A stretch of 64,000 nucleotides of DNA from Azospirillum formosense (GCF_040500525.1 NZ_CP159404.1:124001-188000); one strand, 5' to 3'. Numbered from the stretch's first letter, positions 1 through 8,647 are shown. Notes: generated by a model from the sequence alone, not told the origin. Numbers and translations are program-made.

Positions 1-1
1 G

Positions 2-577
2 GGGATGGTGATCGGCGCCGTCGCCGGCTTCTTCGGCGGCTGGGTCGAGCGGGTGACCGTCTCGGTCATCGACATCCTGCTGGCCTTCCCCGGCTTCCTG
101 CTGGCGCTCGCCCTGGTGGCGGCGCGCGGCTCCTCGCTGGAGTCGGTCATCATCGCGGTGGCGCTGGCCTTCACGCCGCGGGTCGCCGCGGTGATGCGGG
201 CGGTCGTGCTGACGATCAAGCCGCGCACCTACGTCGAAGCGTCGCGGGCCATCGGCATGGGCACGATGCGGCTTCTGTTCCTGCACGTCGTGCCGAACAG
301 CCTGCCGCCGGTGATCGTGGTCGCCACGGTCAGCGCCGCCACCGCCATCCTGGCCGAAGCGGGCCTGAGCTTCCTCGGCCTCGGCGTCCAGCCGCCGGCC
401 CCGACCTGGGGCAACGTCATCGCCGACGGGCAGAGCTTCCTGGCTTCCAATCCGCTGATCTCGCTGTCGGCGGGGATCTGCATCGCGGTGATGGTGGTCG
501 CCCTGAACCTGCTGGGGGACGGCCTGCGCGACACGCTCGACCCGCAGATGCGCCGCTCCTCCGGACGCGTGCTGTGA
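2..577 (+). CDS. Dipeptide/oligopeptide ABC transporter permease, DppC-type (5' partial)
   Basis: This is the C-terminal part of an inner-membrane permease that forms half of the channel of a peptide-type ABC importer. The reading frame is open to the window edge, so the true start lies upstream. Hydrophobic segments alternate with a cytoplasmic loop carrying the EAA signature (EASRAIGMG, about residues 79-87 of the visible part), where the ATPase docks; the ending LGDGLRDTLDP is typical of DppC/OppC. The stop overlaps the GTG start of the first ATPase gene, indicating translational coupling. Family assignment is firm; the substrate (dipeptide, oligopeptide, nickel or glutathione class) cannot be read from this fragment. 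Confidence 0.88.
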   Translation, partial: GMVIGAVAGFFGGWVERVTVSVIDILLAFPGFLLALALVAARGSSLESVIIAVALAFTPRVAAVMRAVVLTIKPRTYVEASRAIGMGTMRLLFLHVVPNSLPPVIVVATVSAATAILAEAGLSFLGLGVQPPAPTWGNVIADGQSFLASNPLISLSAGICIAVMVVALNLLGDGLRDTLDPQMRRSSGRVL

Positions 578-1662
578 GAATGCCCCCCATGCCAAACAAG
601 GCCATGCCGAACCTTCACCCCGTGGCGCCGGCGGCCCCCGCCGCCCCCGCCACGGCCCCCCGCCCGGTCGCGCTGGAGCTGCGCGACCTGACCACGGTCT
701 TTCCCGGCGACGACGGACCGGTCACCGTCATCGACGGCGTGTCGCTCGCCGTGCGGGCCGGCGGCACGCTGGCGGTGGTCGGCGAGTCCGGATCGGGCAA
801 GTCGATGACCTTCCTGTCGGCGCTCGGCCTCGTCGCCGCACCGGGCCGCGTCCGCCGCGGCGAAGTGCGGATCGACGGCGCCGACATCCTGCACCAGCCG
901 CCGGAGCGGCTGCGCCGCCTGCGCGGGGCGGTCATTTCGATGATCTTCCAGGACCCGCTGACCGCGCTGAACCCCGTCTTCACCATCGGCGAGCAGATCG
1001 TCGAGGTGCTGCGGGCCCACCAGCGCATCGGCCGCGCTGCCGCCCGCGCCCGCGCCATCGAGCTGCTGGCCCGCGTCCAGATTCCCGACCCGGCGCGGCG
1101 GGTGGACGACTACCCGCACCAGCTCAGCGGCGGGCAGCGCCAGCGCGTGCTGATCGCCATGGCCATCGCCCTGTCGCCCAAGATCCTGATCGCCGACGAG
1201 CCGACCACGGCGCTCGACGTGACGGTGCAGGCGCAGATCCTCGACCTGCTCGCCGACCTCCAGGCGGAGACCGGCATGGCGCTGGTGCTCATCACCCACG
1301 ATCTGGGGCTGGTCGCCAGATACGCCGACGACGTGGCGGTGATGTACGCCGGGCGGCTGGTCGAGACCGGCTCCATGGAGGAGGTCTTCACCAGGCCCCG
1401 CCACCCCTACACCCGCGCGCTGTTCCGCAGCATCCCCCGCCTCGACGGCCCGGTGGACGAGGAGCTTCCGGCCATCGAGGGCCAGCCGCCCAACGTCGCC
1501 CGCCTGCCGCCCGGCTGCGCCTTTGAGCCGCGCTGCACGGTCGGCCGCGGGCGGGCGGACTGCTGCACCCGGCGGCCGCTGCCGCTGGCCGGCGACCGCT
1601 CCGGCCACCGCAGCGCCTGTTTCCACGAAGACCTGCCCGACCGGAAGGAGGCCATCCGATGA
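574..1662 (+). CDS. Peptide ABC transporter ATP-binding protein, DppD-type
   Basis: A 362-residue cytoplasmic ATPase that energises the adjacent permeases. Visible motifs are Walker A GESGSGKS, the signature LSGGQRQR, Walker [13 protein letters not shown] and the H-loop THDLG. The C-terminal cysteine-bearing oligopeptide/dipeptide transporter domain ([10 protein letters not shown]) is present. The GTG at 574 overlaps the permease stop; ATG codons at 580 and 589 are in frame and could be the real start, because the first residues (proline/alanine-rich) precede the conserved domain. It overlaps the next ATPase gene by four bases. Pairing with a second, DppF-type ATPase is the usual arrangement in this transporter family. 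Confidence 0.92.
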   Translation: MRMPPMPNKAMPNLHPVAPAAPAAPATAPRPVALELRDLTTVFPGDDGPVTVIDGVSLAVRAGGTLAVVGESGSGKSMTFLSALGLVAAPGRVRRGEVRIDGADILHQPPERLRRLRGAVISMIFQDPLTALNPVFTIGEQIVEVLRAHQRIGRAAARARAIELLARVQIPDPARRVDDYPHQLSGGQRQRVLIAMAIALSPKILIADEPTTALDVTVQAQILDLLADLQAETGMALVLITHDLGLVARYADDVAVMYAGRLVETGSMEEVFTRPRHPYTRALFRSIPRLDGPVDEELPAIEGQPPNVARLPPGCAFEPRCTVGRGRADCCTRRPLPLAGDRSGHRSACFHEDLPDRKEAIR

Positions 1663-2783
1663 GCGACACCCTCTCCGCACCGCCTCCGGCCCTGGAGCTC
1701 GTCGACGCCACCCGCGTCTTCACCCGCCGCGGCGGCCTGTTCAAGACGGCCGGCAAGGCGGTGCGGGCGGTGGACGGCGTGTCGCTGACCATCCGTGCCG
1801 GAGAAACCCTCGGCCTCGTCGGCGAGAGCGGCAGCGGCAAGAGCACGCTCGGCCGCCTCGCCCTGCGGCTGGTCGAGCCGACCAGCGGGTGGCTGCTGGT
1901 CGACGGGCGCGACGTGACCGGCGTGTCGAAGGCCGAGATGCAGGCGATGCGGCGCGACATCCAAATGGTCTTCCAGGACCCCTACGGATCGCTCGACCCC
2001 CGCGTCACCATCGGCCAGAGCATCGCCGAGCCGTTGAAGGTCCACGGGCTGTGGGACAGCGACGGGCCGCAGAAGGTGGCCGGGGTGATGAGCCTCGTCG
2101 GGCTCGACCCCTCGCACGCCGACCGCTACCCGCACCAGTTCTCCGGCGGCCAGCGCCAGCGCATCGGCATCGCCCGCGCCCTGACGCTCGACCCCAAGAT
2201 CCTGGTGCTGGACGAGCCGGTGTCGGCGCTCGACGTGTCGATCCAGGCGCAGATCATCAACCTGCTCCAGCGCATCCAGCGGGAGCGCGGGCTGTCCTAC
2301 CTGTTCATCGCCCATGATCTGGCGGTGGTCCGCCACGTCAGCCATCGCATCGCCGTGATGTATCTCGGCAAGGTCGTGGAGATGGCGGAGCGCGACAACC
2401 TCTACCGGCGGCCGCTGCACCCCTACACCGTCTCGCTGCTGGCGGCGGTGCCCATCGCCGACGTGCGGATGCGCAACCGCCGCCGCACCTCGGTGACGAT
2501 GGGCGAGATCGGCTCGGCCACCAACGTGCCGCCGGGCTGCCGTTTCCACCCGCGCTGCTACCGGGCGCGGCTGGTCGCGGCGGCGGGCGGCGTGCCCACC
2601 GAGCGCAGCGGCGACGCCATGCTGCCGCGCGCCTGCCTGATCGACCAGCCCGCGTTGAGAGCCTGCGGCGGCACCGACCAAGTCGCCTGCCACTTCCCCG
2701 AAACACCGGAAACCCGGTCCGAGGTCGCCACGGCGGTCCTTCAGGACATCGGCTATCCGCCCATCCGTCCCATCACCCTGTAA
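1659..2783 (+). CDS. Peptide ABC transporter ATP-binding protein, DppF-type
   Basis: A 374-residue second ATPase of the same importer. It has Walker [10 protein letters not shown], signature FSGGQRQR, Walker [12 protein letters not shown], the H-loop AHDLAVV and the C-terminal oligopeptide-binding extension ([10 protein letters not shown]). The ATG at 1659 overlaps the previous stop (ATGA), so the two ATPases are translationally coupled. The tail after residue 330 (threonine- and valine-rich, ending RPITL) is somewhat longer than in many DppF proteins. It ends 35 bp before the amidohydrolase gene, which probably shares the transcript, suggesting that the imported compound is the hydrolase substrate. 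Confidence 0.92.
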   Translation: MSDTLSAPPPALELVDATRVFTRRGGLFKTAGKAVRAVDGVSLTIRAGETLGLVGESGSGKSTLGRLALRLVEPTSGWLLVDGRDVTGVSKAEMQAMRRDIQMVFQDPYGSLDPRVTIGQSIAEPLKVHGLWDSDGPQKVAGVMSLVGLDPSHADRYPHQFSGGQRQRIGIARALTLDPKILVLDEPVSALDVSIQAQIINLLQRIQRERGLSYLFIAHDLAVVRHVSHRIAVMYLGKVVEMAERDNLYRRPLHPYTVSLLAAVPIADVRMRNRRRTSVTMGEIGSATNVPPGCRFHPRCYRARLVAAAGGVPTERSGDAMLPRACLIDQPALRACGGTDQVACHFPETPETRSEVATAVLQDIGYPPIRPITL

Positions 2784-2818
2784 TCGGCCCCCTGCAATCG
2801 GCTTAAGGATCACACCCC

Positions 2819-3472
2819 ATGTTCAGCGTCACCGACGAACTCAAGGACAACTATTCCGGCGTCTTCCAGAACCGGATCGGCTTCGGCCGGAAGGCCGCCA
2901 TCATCTCCATCGACTTCATCGACTTCTACACCCAGCCCGGCGCCCCCTTCTTCGGGCAGGGGGTGGTTGACGCGGCGATCGCCAGCGTGCCGCTCTACGC
3001 CGCCGCCCGCCGCGCCGGCCTGCCGGTCATCTACACCAAGGTCGTCTATGACGCGGCGGGGACCGAGGGCGGCATGTTCGTCAAGAAGATCCCGGCGCTG
3101 CGCGCCTTCACCGCCGACAACCCGCTGGCCGAGTTCGACGCCCGCGTGACGCCGGAGCCGCAGGACGTCGTGCTGGTCAAGCACCATTCCTCCGCCTTCT
3201 TCGGCACGCCGCTCAGCACCATGCTGCGCGTGATGGAGTGCGACACGGTGATCCTCACCGGCTGCTCGACCAGCGGCTGCGTGCGGGCCACGGCGGTGGA
3301 CGCGGTGTCCCATGGCTTCCGCGTCATCGTCCCCGCCGAATGCGTGGGCGACCGCCACCAGGCCCCGCATGATTCCGCCCTGTTCGACATGAACGCCAAG
3401 TATGGCGACGTGCTGCCGGTGGCGGAGGTGATGGCCTACGTCGAGAAGCAGGCCGAGGCCGTGGCCGCCTGA
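2819..3472 (+). CDS. Isochorismatase-family cysteine amidohydrolase
   Basis: A 217-residue soluble hydrolase of the isochorismatase/nicotinamidase fold. The catalytic triad is readable as Asp32 (in IISIDFIDF), Lys121 (VLVKHHSSAFFGT) and Cys154 (TSGCVRATAVDA), with the usual non-proline cis-bond region just before the cysteine. The spacing and the long GCSTSGCVRATAVDAVSHG motif most resemble N-carbamoylsarcosine amidase and maleamate amidohydrolase types, which release ammonia from small amides. Position downstream of a peptide-type importer suggests hydrolysis of an imported amide. The exact substrate is inference; family and catalytic residues are seen directly. Confidence 0.88.
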   Translation: MFSVTDELKDNYSGVFQNRIGFGRKAAIISIDFIDFYTQPGAPFFGQGVVDAAIASVPLYAAARRAGLPVIYTKVVYDAAGTEGGMFVKKIPALRAFTADNPLAEFDARVTPEPQDVVLVKHHSSAFFGTPLSTMLRVMECDTVILTGCSTSGCVRATAVDAVSHGFRVIVPAECVGDRHQAPHDSALFDMNAKYGDVLPVAEVMAYVEKQAEAVAA

Positions 3473-3579
3473 TCCCGTTCCTTCGTCCCTGACCCCATCC
3501 GAACTGTCGATCCGAACTGTATGGAGCGGTGGCGCGCCCGTAGCCGACCGGCGGGCGCGCCCCTGAGCAATCTGCCGAC

Positions 3580-4626
3580 ATGATGTCCCTTTCCAATCCC
3601 CTCCAGTGGTGCCTGCTGGTGGGGTCGACCCTCCTGTCCACCGCCCTGTTCCTGGTGGCCGGCCTTCCCGGCGCGACGCTGCTCGGCCCGATGGCGGCGG
3701 CGATCCTGCTGGGGGTGCGCGGCGCCTCCATCGAGCTGCCCAAGCGCTTCTCCTGGCTGGCCCAGGCGCTGACGGGGGGCGTCGTCGCCCGGTCCATGGA
3801 CGTGACCATCCTGCACGACGTGGCGCTGCATTGGTTCCCCATGTTGATGGCGCTGTCCACGATGCTGGCCGGCGCGGTGTTGGTCGGCTGGCTGCTGGAG
3901 CGGTCGGGCCGCTTTCCCGGCGGCACCGCCCTGTGGGGAACCATGCCGGGTGCCGCCCCGGCGATGATCGCCATGGCCGGTGATTTCGGCGGCGACCCGC
4001 GCTTCGTCGCCGTCATGCAGTATCTGCGGGTGATCGTGGTCGTCGTCCTGGCCTCGCTCGTCTGCCATTTCCTGCTGGGCAGCGTTCCCGTGCCAATCGC
4101 CGTTCCCGGCGCCGTTCCCGCGCCATCGGCCTCCGTCGCCTCGACGCTGGCGCTGGTGGCGGTCGCGCTGGCCGGCGGCTGGGCCGGCACCGTGACGCGG
4201 CTTCCGGCGGGGGCGCTGCTGGGGCCGATCCTGCTCGGCGGCACCCTCAACATGACCGGGCTGGTGGTGCTGGACTCACCGTCCTGGCTGATCGCCGTCG
4301 CCTTCACGATCATCGGCTGGACGACCGGCCTGCGCTTCCGGCGGGAGCTGCTGCGCGATCTGGTGGCGTCGGTGCCGCTGATGCTGCTGTCCACCTTCGG
4401 TCTGGTGGCGATGTCGCTCGGCTCCGCCTGGCTGCTGGTCACGCTGACCGGCAAGGACCCGCTGACCGCCTATCTGGCGACCAGCCCCGGCGGCTTGGAT
4501 TCCGTGGCGGTGGTGGCTCTGGGCAGCGCCGCCGACGTGCCCTTCATCCTCACCCTCCAGACGTTGCGGCTGTTCGGGACGATCCTGATGAGCGTTCTGC
4601 TTGTGCGATTCCTGCGCCGCCGATAG
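3580..4626 (+). CDS. AbrB-family integral membrane protein
   Basis: A 348-residue protein of the AbrB/ammonia-monooxygenase-regulator-like membrane family (the MFS-unrelated family, not the DNA-binding AbrB). The sequence is a duplicated array of about ten hydrophobic segments, with the repeated G-x-LLGP-type turns (LPGATLLGPMAAA and LPAGALLGPILLG) typical of the family and a conserved SPGGLD near the C-terminus. Function in the family is poorly known; transport is likely. It lies 107 bp after the amidohydrolase, co-directional, and the GntR gene follows 64 bp later. The upstream gap shows no clear terminator, so co-transcription with the amidohydrolase is possible. Confidence 0.82.
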   Translation: MMSLSNPLQWCLLVGSTLLSTALFLVAGLPGATLLGPMAAAILLGVRGASIELPKRFSWLAQALTGGVVARSMDVTILHDVALHWFPMLMALSTMLAGAVLVGWLLERSGRFPGGTALWGTMPGAAPAMIAMAGDFGGDPRFVAVMQYLRVIVVVVLASLVCHFLLGSVPVPIAVPGAVPAPSASVASTLALVAVALAGGWAGTVTRLPAGALLGPILLGGTLNMTGLVVLDSPSWLIAVAFTIIGWTTGLRFRRELLRDLVASVPLMLLSTFGLVAMSLGSAWLLVTLTGKDPLTAYLATSPGGLDSVAVVALGSAADVPFILTLQTLRLFGTILMSVLLVRFLRRR

Positions 4627-4690
4627 AACGCAATCCCTTGCCCCGCCATTTTCCAAGCGCCGGCGCCCGACGCCCCGGCCGGAGGACACC

Positions 4691-5401
4691 GTGACCCCGT
4701 TCAGCGATGAGAAGGCGACCGGGACCGTCCGGTCCGAGCAGGTCGGCTCCATCATGACCGCCCTGCGCAACCGGGTGCTGGAGGGCAAGCTGCTCCCCGG
4801 CACCAAGCTGAAGGAGGCGGAGCTGGCCGCCCAGTTCGGCGTGTCGCGGACCCCGATCCGCGAGGCGCTGGTGGCGGCCGAGCGGGAAGGGTTGGTCACC
4901 TACGAGACCAACCGCGGCTACACGGTGCGCCAGTTCACCCGGCGCGACCTGCTGGAGAGCTACGAGATGCGCGCCCTGCTGGAGGGGCACGGCTGCCGCA
5001 TCGTGGCGGAGCGCGGCCTGCCGCTCGACGTGGAGCGGGCGCTGCGCAACGGCCTCGACCGTGCCGAGGCGCTGATCGCCGGGGACGGCCCGCTGGAGGG
5101 GGAGGCGCTGGAGCAGTGGCGCCTTCTGAACCAGCGCTTCCACACCACCCTGATGGGGCTGGTGCCGAGCGGGCTGTTCAACCGCTCCTTCCAGACCGTC
5201 TACCGGGTCCCGAAGATCTACGACGTCCTCGAGATGGAGAAGGACGGCCCCACCCTGCGCCAATACAACGAGGAGCACCGCCGCATCCTCGACGCCATCG
5301 CCCGCCGCCAGAGCGGGCGCGTCGAGTTCCTGATGCGCGAGCATCTCCAGGGCCCGTGCGATTTGCTGCTCCGCCGGATGGAGGAAACGCCGGGCGGGTG
5401 A
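4691..5401 (+). CDS. GntR-family transcriptional regulator (FCD/FadR subfamily)
   Basis: A 236-residue regulator: an N-terminal winged helix (about residues 12-80, with KEAELAAQFGVSRTPIREAL as recognition region) followed by an all-helical FCD effector domain (about 90-225). The start chosen is GTG 4691 because GGAGG sits at 4681-4685; the open frame runs upstream to 4601, but that would overlap the AbrB gene. It probably controls the transporter/amidohydrolase locus in response to a carboxylate or amide ligand, which is inference from position. It is the last chromosomal gene before the prophage. Confidence 0.9.
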   Translation: MTPFSDEKATGTVRSEQVGSIMTALRNRVLEGKLLPGTKLKEAELAAQFGVSRTPIREALVAAEREGLVTYETNRGYTVRQFTRRDLLESYEMRALLEGHGCRIVAERGLPLDVERALRNGLDRAEALIAGDGPLEGEALEQWRLLNQRFHTTLMGLVPSGLFNRSFQTVYRVPKIYDVLEMEKDGPTLRQYNEEHRRILDAIARRQSGRVEFLMREHLQGPCDLLLRRMEETPGG

Positions 5402-5426
5402 GGGGGCGTGATGCCGTGCTGACGGT

Positions 5427-5527
5427 GCCCCCTCCCTAACCCTCCCCCTCTACGAGGTGGAGGGGAGTGCCGCCGCTTCGCAGAAGGCACCCTCTCCCGC
5501 GAAGCGGGGGAGGGCCGGGGTGGGGGC
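5427..5527. repeat. Palindromic C/G-rich intergenic repeat
   Basis: This stretch after the regulator gene contains a C-run/G-run hairpin around 5441-5465 and a second one with arms 5491-5500 and 5504-5513 around a three-base GAA loop. The style matches short palindromic repeats scattered between genes in many high-GC alphaproteobacteria. It may also act as the terminator of the regulator gene, although no T-run follows. Only one copy lies in the window, so repeat status is inferred. Confidence 0.45.
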
Positions 5528-5562
5528 AAGAGCTCCGCCATTTCACGCACTTACCTACCCAC

Positions 5563-5578
5563 CATATACGCCCTGTAT
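5563..5578. other. Proposed attL core
   Basis: The 12 bases CATATACGCCCT (5563-5574) recur exactly at 54673-54684. Extending to 16 bases gives 15/16 identity, with one mismatch at position 13. The site lies 87 bp from the stop of the integrase gene, as expected for an att site next to int. No tRNA overlaps it. The AT-rich stretch 5579-5660 between core and int may hold arm-type integrase sites. Confidence 0.7.
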
Positions 5579-5664
5579 GTGCGGGCGACAGAAAACACAA
5601 TAAAATCAATTACATCGACTTTCTGGCCCGATACTTTCTCGAAATTCGCTCGACAGCGAAATTG

Positions 5665-6756
5665 TTATCCAGTGGCGACCTCAATCCATTCGGAACCCCT
5701 CGCGTCCCGGTACAAGGCTGTCATGTCGGGGGATTTGTGCCCAAGCAACGCTTGAGCGTTGACGCCCTGCGCCGCGTACAGCCTCGCTGAGAGCGAGCGG
5801 ATTTCGTGGAAAGTCGGCGGGTCCTTTCCCTCGCCCCACGCAATTCGAGACTTCCTGCGGGCCTCAGAAAAGGCGGCGCTGATCGTATTCAGGCTCACAC
5901 CGCTTCCCGCCTTGATGCCCCCGACGTTCGATGAATGGTGAACGAAGTGGCGGCTCAGCACGTTGTCTCGGCAGCGTGCAATCACCTCACCGACCGACCA
6001 TCCCACCGCGTTCATGCGTAGATCAAGCGGGATGCAGACTTTGGCTTTCGTCTTCCCTTGCTCGACCCACAAGCGCCCGTCCCGGACGTTGCGCGGGCCG
6101 AAGGCGGCCACGTCTTCGCGGCGCTGTCCGGTCACCAAGGCAAGTTCCATGGAGCGAGCAACCCATGCCGGCTGATGCTTCAGCGCGGCGGCATGGATGG
6201 ACTGGAACATTTCGAGGGTCAGGCGCGCCCTCTTTACCTCCACGCTGCCGATCTTGGTCGGCGTAACTGGGTTGTGTGCGACCCATCCCTTAGCTTGGGC
6301 TGCGCGAAAGAGATCGTTGACGAGTGCGCGCATCGCCGATGCCATGCGCTTCTTCCCCTGACGTTCCCACTGCTCCAGAAAGTCTGCCACGTCACGCGTG
6401 GTGATCGCGTCGATGCGCATTTCGCCCCAAGCCGTGCGGACCGTCTTGAGCCGAGACGAAAATACCGACAGGGAGTTTTCTGCGAGGCCGCGCCCATCAA
6501 GGATTGACTGGTAGATGTCGCACCAAGCTCCCATGCTGGCTTCCTTGCTCGTTGCCAGCCGATCGACGAGCGCGCGCCTTCCGCGCGTCCCTTCCACGGT
6601 ATGGTTGGCTTCGATGGCTTGGGTAATGGCAGAGCGCTTGTCTCGGCCAAGCCCGTATTCCTTCCCGTCTCGTGGGTCTCGCCACGAGAAATAGCCCCTC
6701 CGCTCGTAGAGGTTCGCGGGAAGCGCCTTGGTCCGGCTGCTCCTCTTCCTACCCAT
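5665..6756 (-). CDS. int: Lambda-type tyrosine integrase
   Basis: A 363-residue site-specific recombinase. It has an N-terminal arm-binding domain (YERRGYFSWRDPRDGKEYGLG), a SAM-like core-binding domain (about residues 70-165) and a catalytic domain with the full set of residues: Arg212 in LVTGQRREDV, Lys235/237 (TKAKV), His317 and Arg320 (FHEIRSL), His340 (LLGHKS) and nucleophile Tyr349 (ALYRDARG). Length and arrangement match lambda Int closely. It overlaps the excisionase gene by eight bases, as in lambda. Being the last gene of the leftward operon and adjacent to attL, it would catalyse integration and, with Xis, excision. Confidence 0.96.
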   Translation of the reverse strand: MGRKRSSRTKALPANLYERRGYFSWRDPRDGKEYGLGRDKRSAITQAIEANHTVEGTRGRRALVDRLATSKEASMGAWCDIYQSILDGRGLAENSLSVFSSRLKTVRTAWGEMRIDAITTRDVADFLEQWERQGKKRMASAMRALVNDLFRAAQAKGWVAHNPVTPTKIGSVEVKRARLTLEMFQSIHAAALKHQPAWVARSMELALVTGQRREDVAAFGPRNVRDGRLWVEQGKTKAKVCIPLDLRMNAVGWSVGEVIARCRDNVLSRHFVHHSSNVGGIKAGSGVSLNTISAAFSEARRKSRIAWGEGKDPPTFHEIRSLSARLYAAQGVNAQALLGHKSPDMTALYRDARGSEWIEVATG

Positions 6757-6997
6757 GGCGGATCCTATCGGCCAGTCTCAGGCGCGTTGAGGTGTTCGCC
6801 GGCTGTGCCCGTTTTGGGATCGGCGTCGCTGGGTCGGTGTAGCGAGCGCTTTCCAGAACGAAGTACGACCTTCCGTGCTTCTGCGGGGCTGGGTAGATCA
6901 GAGCGTCCCTTGCCCAGCGCCGCAACGTCCCGACAGCGGGCGGATGCTCTCCGTACACCGCCTTCGCCCACTCCTCCAGGGTCATCAGCTTGTCCAT
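6749..6997 (-). CDS. xis: Lambda-type excisionase
   Basis: An 82-residue winged-helix recombination directionality factor. The N-terminal LMTLEEWAKAVYG, then TLRRWARDALIYPAPQKHGR and the following ES motif, align with lambda Xis (LTLQEWN, TVRRWVRECRIFPPPVKDGRE). The C-terminal basic tail (LADRIRHG) also resembles lambda Xis. The start ATG at 6997 has a strong minus-strand GGAGGGG ribosome site at about 7005-7011. Its end overlaps int. It would bend attachment DNA and direct Int towards excision. Confidence 0.9.
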   Translation of the reverse strand: MDKLMTLEEWAKAVYGEHPPAVGTLRRWARDALIYPAPQKHGRSYFVLESARYTDPATPIPKRAQPANTSTRLRLADRIRHG

Positions 6998-7083
6998 CGC
7001 TACTCCCCTCCCTGCGCTGCGCCGACCGCGGGCGCGTTGGCAAGCTGTTTGAACAAAGAAAGAACATGCGCTATGATGAATAG

Positions 7084-8226
7084 ATGCCCGCCCTCTCGTA
7101 CAAGTACCGTCTCTATCCCAACCGGGCGCAAGTTGCCGGTCTGGACGCTATGCTTGGGGCATTTTGCGACCTCTATAACGCTAGCCTTCAGCAGCGGATC
7201 GAGGCGTATCGGCGCCAGGGCAAGACATTGCGTTACGTCGATCAGGCGAGCGAATTGAAGGGCGTCCGCGCGGCTGACGATCGTTTTGCTGTGTACAGCT
7301 TCAGCGCCGAACAACAGGTGTTGCGCCGGCTCGACAAGGCGTTTAGGGCGTTCTTCGGTCGGTTGAAGAAGGGAAAGGCCGGGTTCCCGCGCTTCCGTGC
7401 CAAGAGCATGTTTGACAGCGCTGACTTCCGGGTTGGCGACGGCCTTACAATCCGCAAGAACAAGCGTATCGGCGTTGCCGGCATCCCTGGAGAAATCAAG
7501 GTAAAGTGGCACCGCGACATCCCGGCAGGCGCGAAGGTCGGCGCCGCCGTGGTGTCTCGTTCCGCTGGCAAGTGGTTCGTGTGCTTTCAGGTCACGATGC
7601 CTGACGGCGGCGTTCAGCCGCGTGACGGCGCATCGGTTGGTATTGACGTTGGATTGTCCAGCCTGATTGCCACCTCGGACGGGGAAGCGGTGATGGCCCC
7701 GCAGTGGACGAAGCAAGCGACCAAGAAGCAGCGTCGTCTCCAGCGCGCCCTTGCCCGAGCCAAGCGTGGCAGCAAGCGCAGACTTAAGGCGAAGTGCAGG
7801 TTGGCACGTCACAGTGCGGCCACGGCCAACAGGCGCAGAGACTTTCTGCATAAGCTGGCCCGGTCTCTGGTGGACCGATACGCCTTCATCGCCCTTGAGG
7901 ACCTGAGCGTTGACCGTTTGGCTCGGTCGATGCTTTCCAAGGCCGTTCACAACGCCGCGTGGGGCCAACTTCGATCCTTCCTCGAATACAAAGCTGCAAA
8001 TGCTGGTGTTCGTGTGGAGGCCGTTGATCCGCGCGGAACCTCGCAAACCTGTCCGGACTGCGGGACCGTTGTCGCCAAGACGCTTTCCGACCGCGTACAC
8101 CGCTGTGACTGCGGCTGCGTGCTGGATCGGGACGTTGCGGCGGCTAAGGTCATTCTGCATCGGGCTATCCACGGAAAGGGGCCGGGACACGGCCTTCGGA
8201 CGCCAAGCCAGCGGGTTGCCGCATAG
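7084..8226 (+). CDS. tnpB: TnpB-type RNA-guided RuvC nuclease (IS605 OrfB family)
   Basis: A 380-residue compact protein with an N-terminal helix-turn-helix/WED-type region, a split RuvC-like nuclease with acidic residues Asp188 (GIDVGL), Glu272 (IALEDLS) and Asp350 (LDRDVAAAK), and a zinc ribbon (Cys323, Cys326, Cys341, Cys343) between the last two. All three catalytic acids are present, so the enzyme is probably active. Characterised TnpB proteins cut DNA next to a short motif using a guide RNA made from the element right end; this helps retain the element. Length is normal for the family. There is no obvious Shine-Dalgarno before ATG 7084. Confidence 0.92.
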   Translation: MPALSYKYRLYPNRAQVAGLDAMLGAFCDLYNASLQQRIEAYRRQGKTLRYVDQASELKGVRAADDRFAVYSFSAEQQVLRRLDKAFRAFFGRLKKGKAGFPRFRAKSMFDSADFRVGDGLTIRKNKRIGVAGIPGEIKVKWHRDIPAGAKVGAAVVSRSAGKWFVCFQVTMPDGGVQPRDGASVGIDVGLSSLIATSDGEAVMAPQWTKQATKKQRRLQRALARAKRGSKRRLKAKCRLARHSAATANRRRDFLHKLARSLVDRYAFIALEDLSVDRLARSMLSKAVHNAAWGQLRSFLEYKAANAGVRVEAVDPRGTSQTCPDCGTVVAKTLSDRVHRCDCGCVLDRDVAAAKVILHRAIHGKGPGHGLRTPSQRVAA

Positions 8227-8239
8227 CTTGTCCGAGAAG

Positions 8240-8268
8240 CCGCCTGCTTCAGCGGGCGGAGTTGTCAC
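8240..8268 (+). ncRNA. Putative 3' scaffold of the TnpB guide RNA (right-end hairpin)
   Basis: An eight-base-pair stem (8240-8247 with 8252-8259, loop TTCA, one G-T pair) lies 13 bp after the tnpB stop and is followed by the element terminus. In known TnpB systems the guide RNA overlaps the 3' end of the gene and ends in such a hairpin, with the guide read from DNA just past the terminus. Here the guide would start at about 8269, in the neighbouring minus-strand gene. The RNA 5' end cannot be seen. Confidence 0.45.
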
Positions 8269-8647
8269 TCCCGCCTCCCTGCGCTTCCCGGTGGGAGAGG
8301 GCGGCGCGCATCTCCGAAACCCACCGCGTGAAGCCGGTCAGGATCGGAGCAATGCTCGTGTCGTCAGCCCACCCGCCGAAGCCGATAAAGCCGTCGCTGT
8401 TGAACGTCACCGCTTCACGGTCGCCGAAGTAGTTGGCCTTGCACCGTATCGCCGCTTGCGTGGGGACCTCGTTGCGGTGGCGCAGACCAAGCTTGCGGCA
8501 CATCCGGTACGATCCCTGCATCATGCCGGATGCCTTCATCTCCGCATCGATCATGCTGATGAGCCGATGAAGGTTCTCGTGCTTCAGGTCCGCGTAGGTG
8601 AGGCCGCTGGCATTCCACATTGCGCGGGCGTCGCTTCTGGTCATCAC
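8249..8647 (-). CDS. Hypothetical phage protein with element-derived C-terminus
   Basis: A 132-residue protein of unknown function from the leftward operon. The N-terminus (SDARAMWNASGLTYADLKH) is polar and probably helical, and a cysteine pair (YRMCRKLG, IRCKANY) is spaced about 20 residues apart. The ATG pair at 8647/8644 overlaps the stop of the upstream gene, indicating coupling. The last residues (about SDNSAR) are read from the right end of the TnpB element, so the native C-terminus was probably replaced by the insertion. No confident family. Confidence 0.6.
   Translation of the reverse strand: MMTRSDARAMWNASGLTYADLKHENLHRLISMIDAEMKASGMMQGSYRMCRKLGLRHRNEVPTQAAIRCKANYFGDREAVTFNSDGFIGFGGWADDTSIAPILTGFTRWVSEMRAALSHREAQGGGSDNSAR

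Larger units (their letters stand above)
7045..8268 (+). mobile_element. IS200/IS605-type solo TnpB element (IS1341-like)
   Basis: A single + strand tnpB gene with no TnpA partner is inserted in the leftward early operon between xis and the next minus-strand gene. The right end is recognisable: a hairpin at 8240-8259 followed by GTTGTCAC (8261-8268), the usual right-end style of these elements. The left boundary is not certain; an AT-richer stretch starting near 7045 (TTTGAACAAAG) precedes the gene. These elements make no target duplication, so the ends cannot be fixed from direct repeats. Movement would need a TnpA supplied elsewhere. Confidence 0.65.

Noticed and set aside
7000-8268. 422-codon minus-strand frame across the TnpB element
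   Set aside because: It is antisense to a tnpB gene with all catalytic motifs; the frame has no protein-family features.
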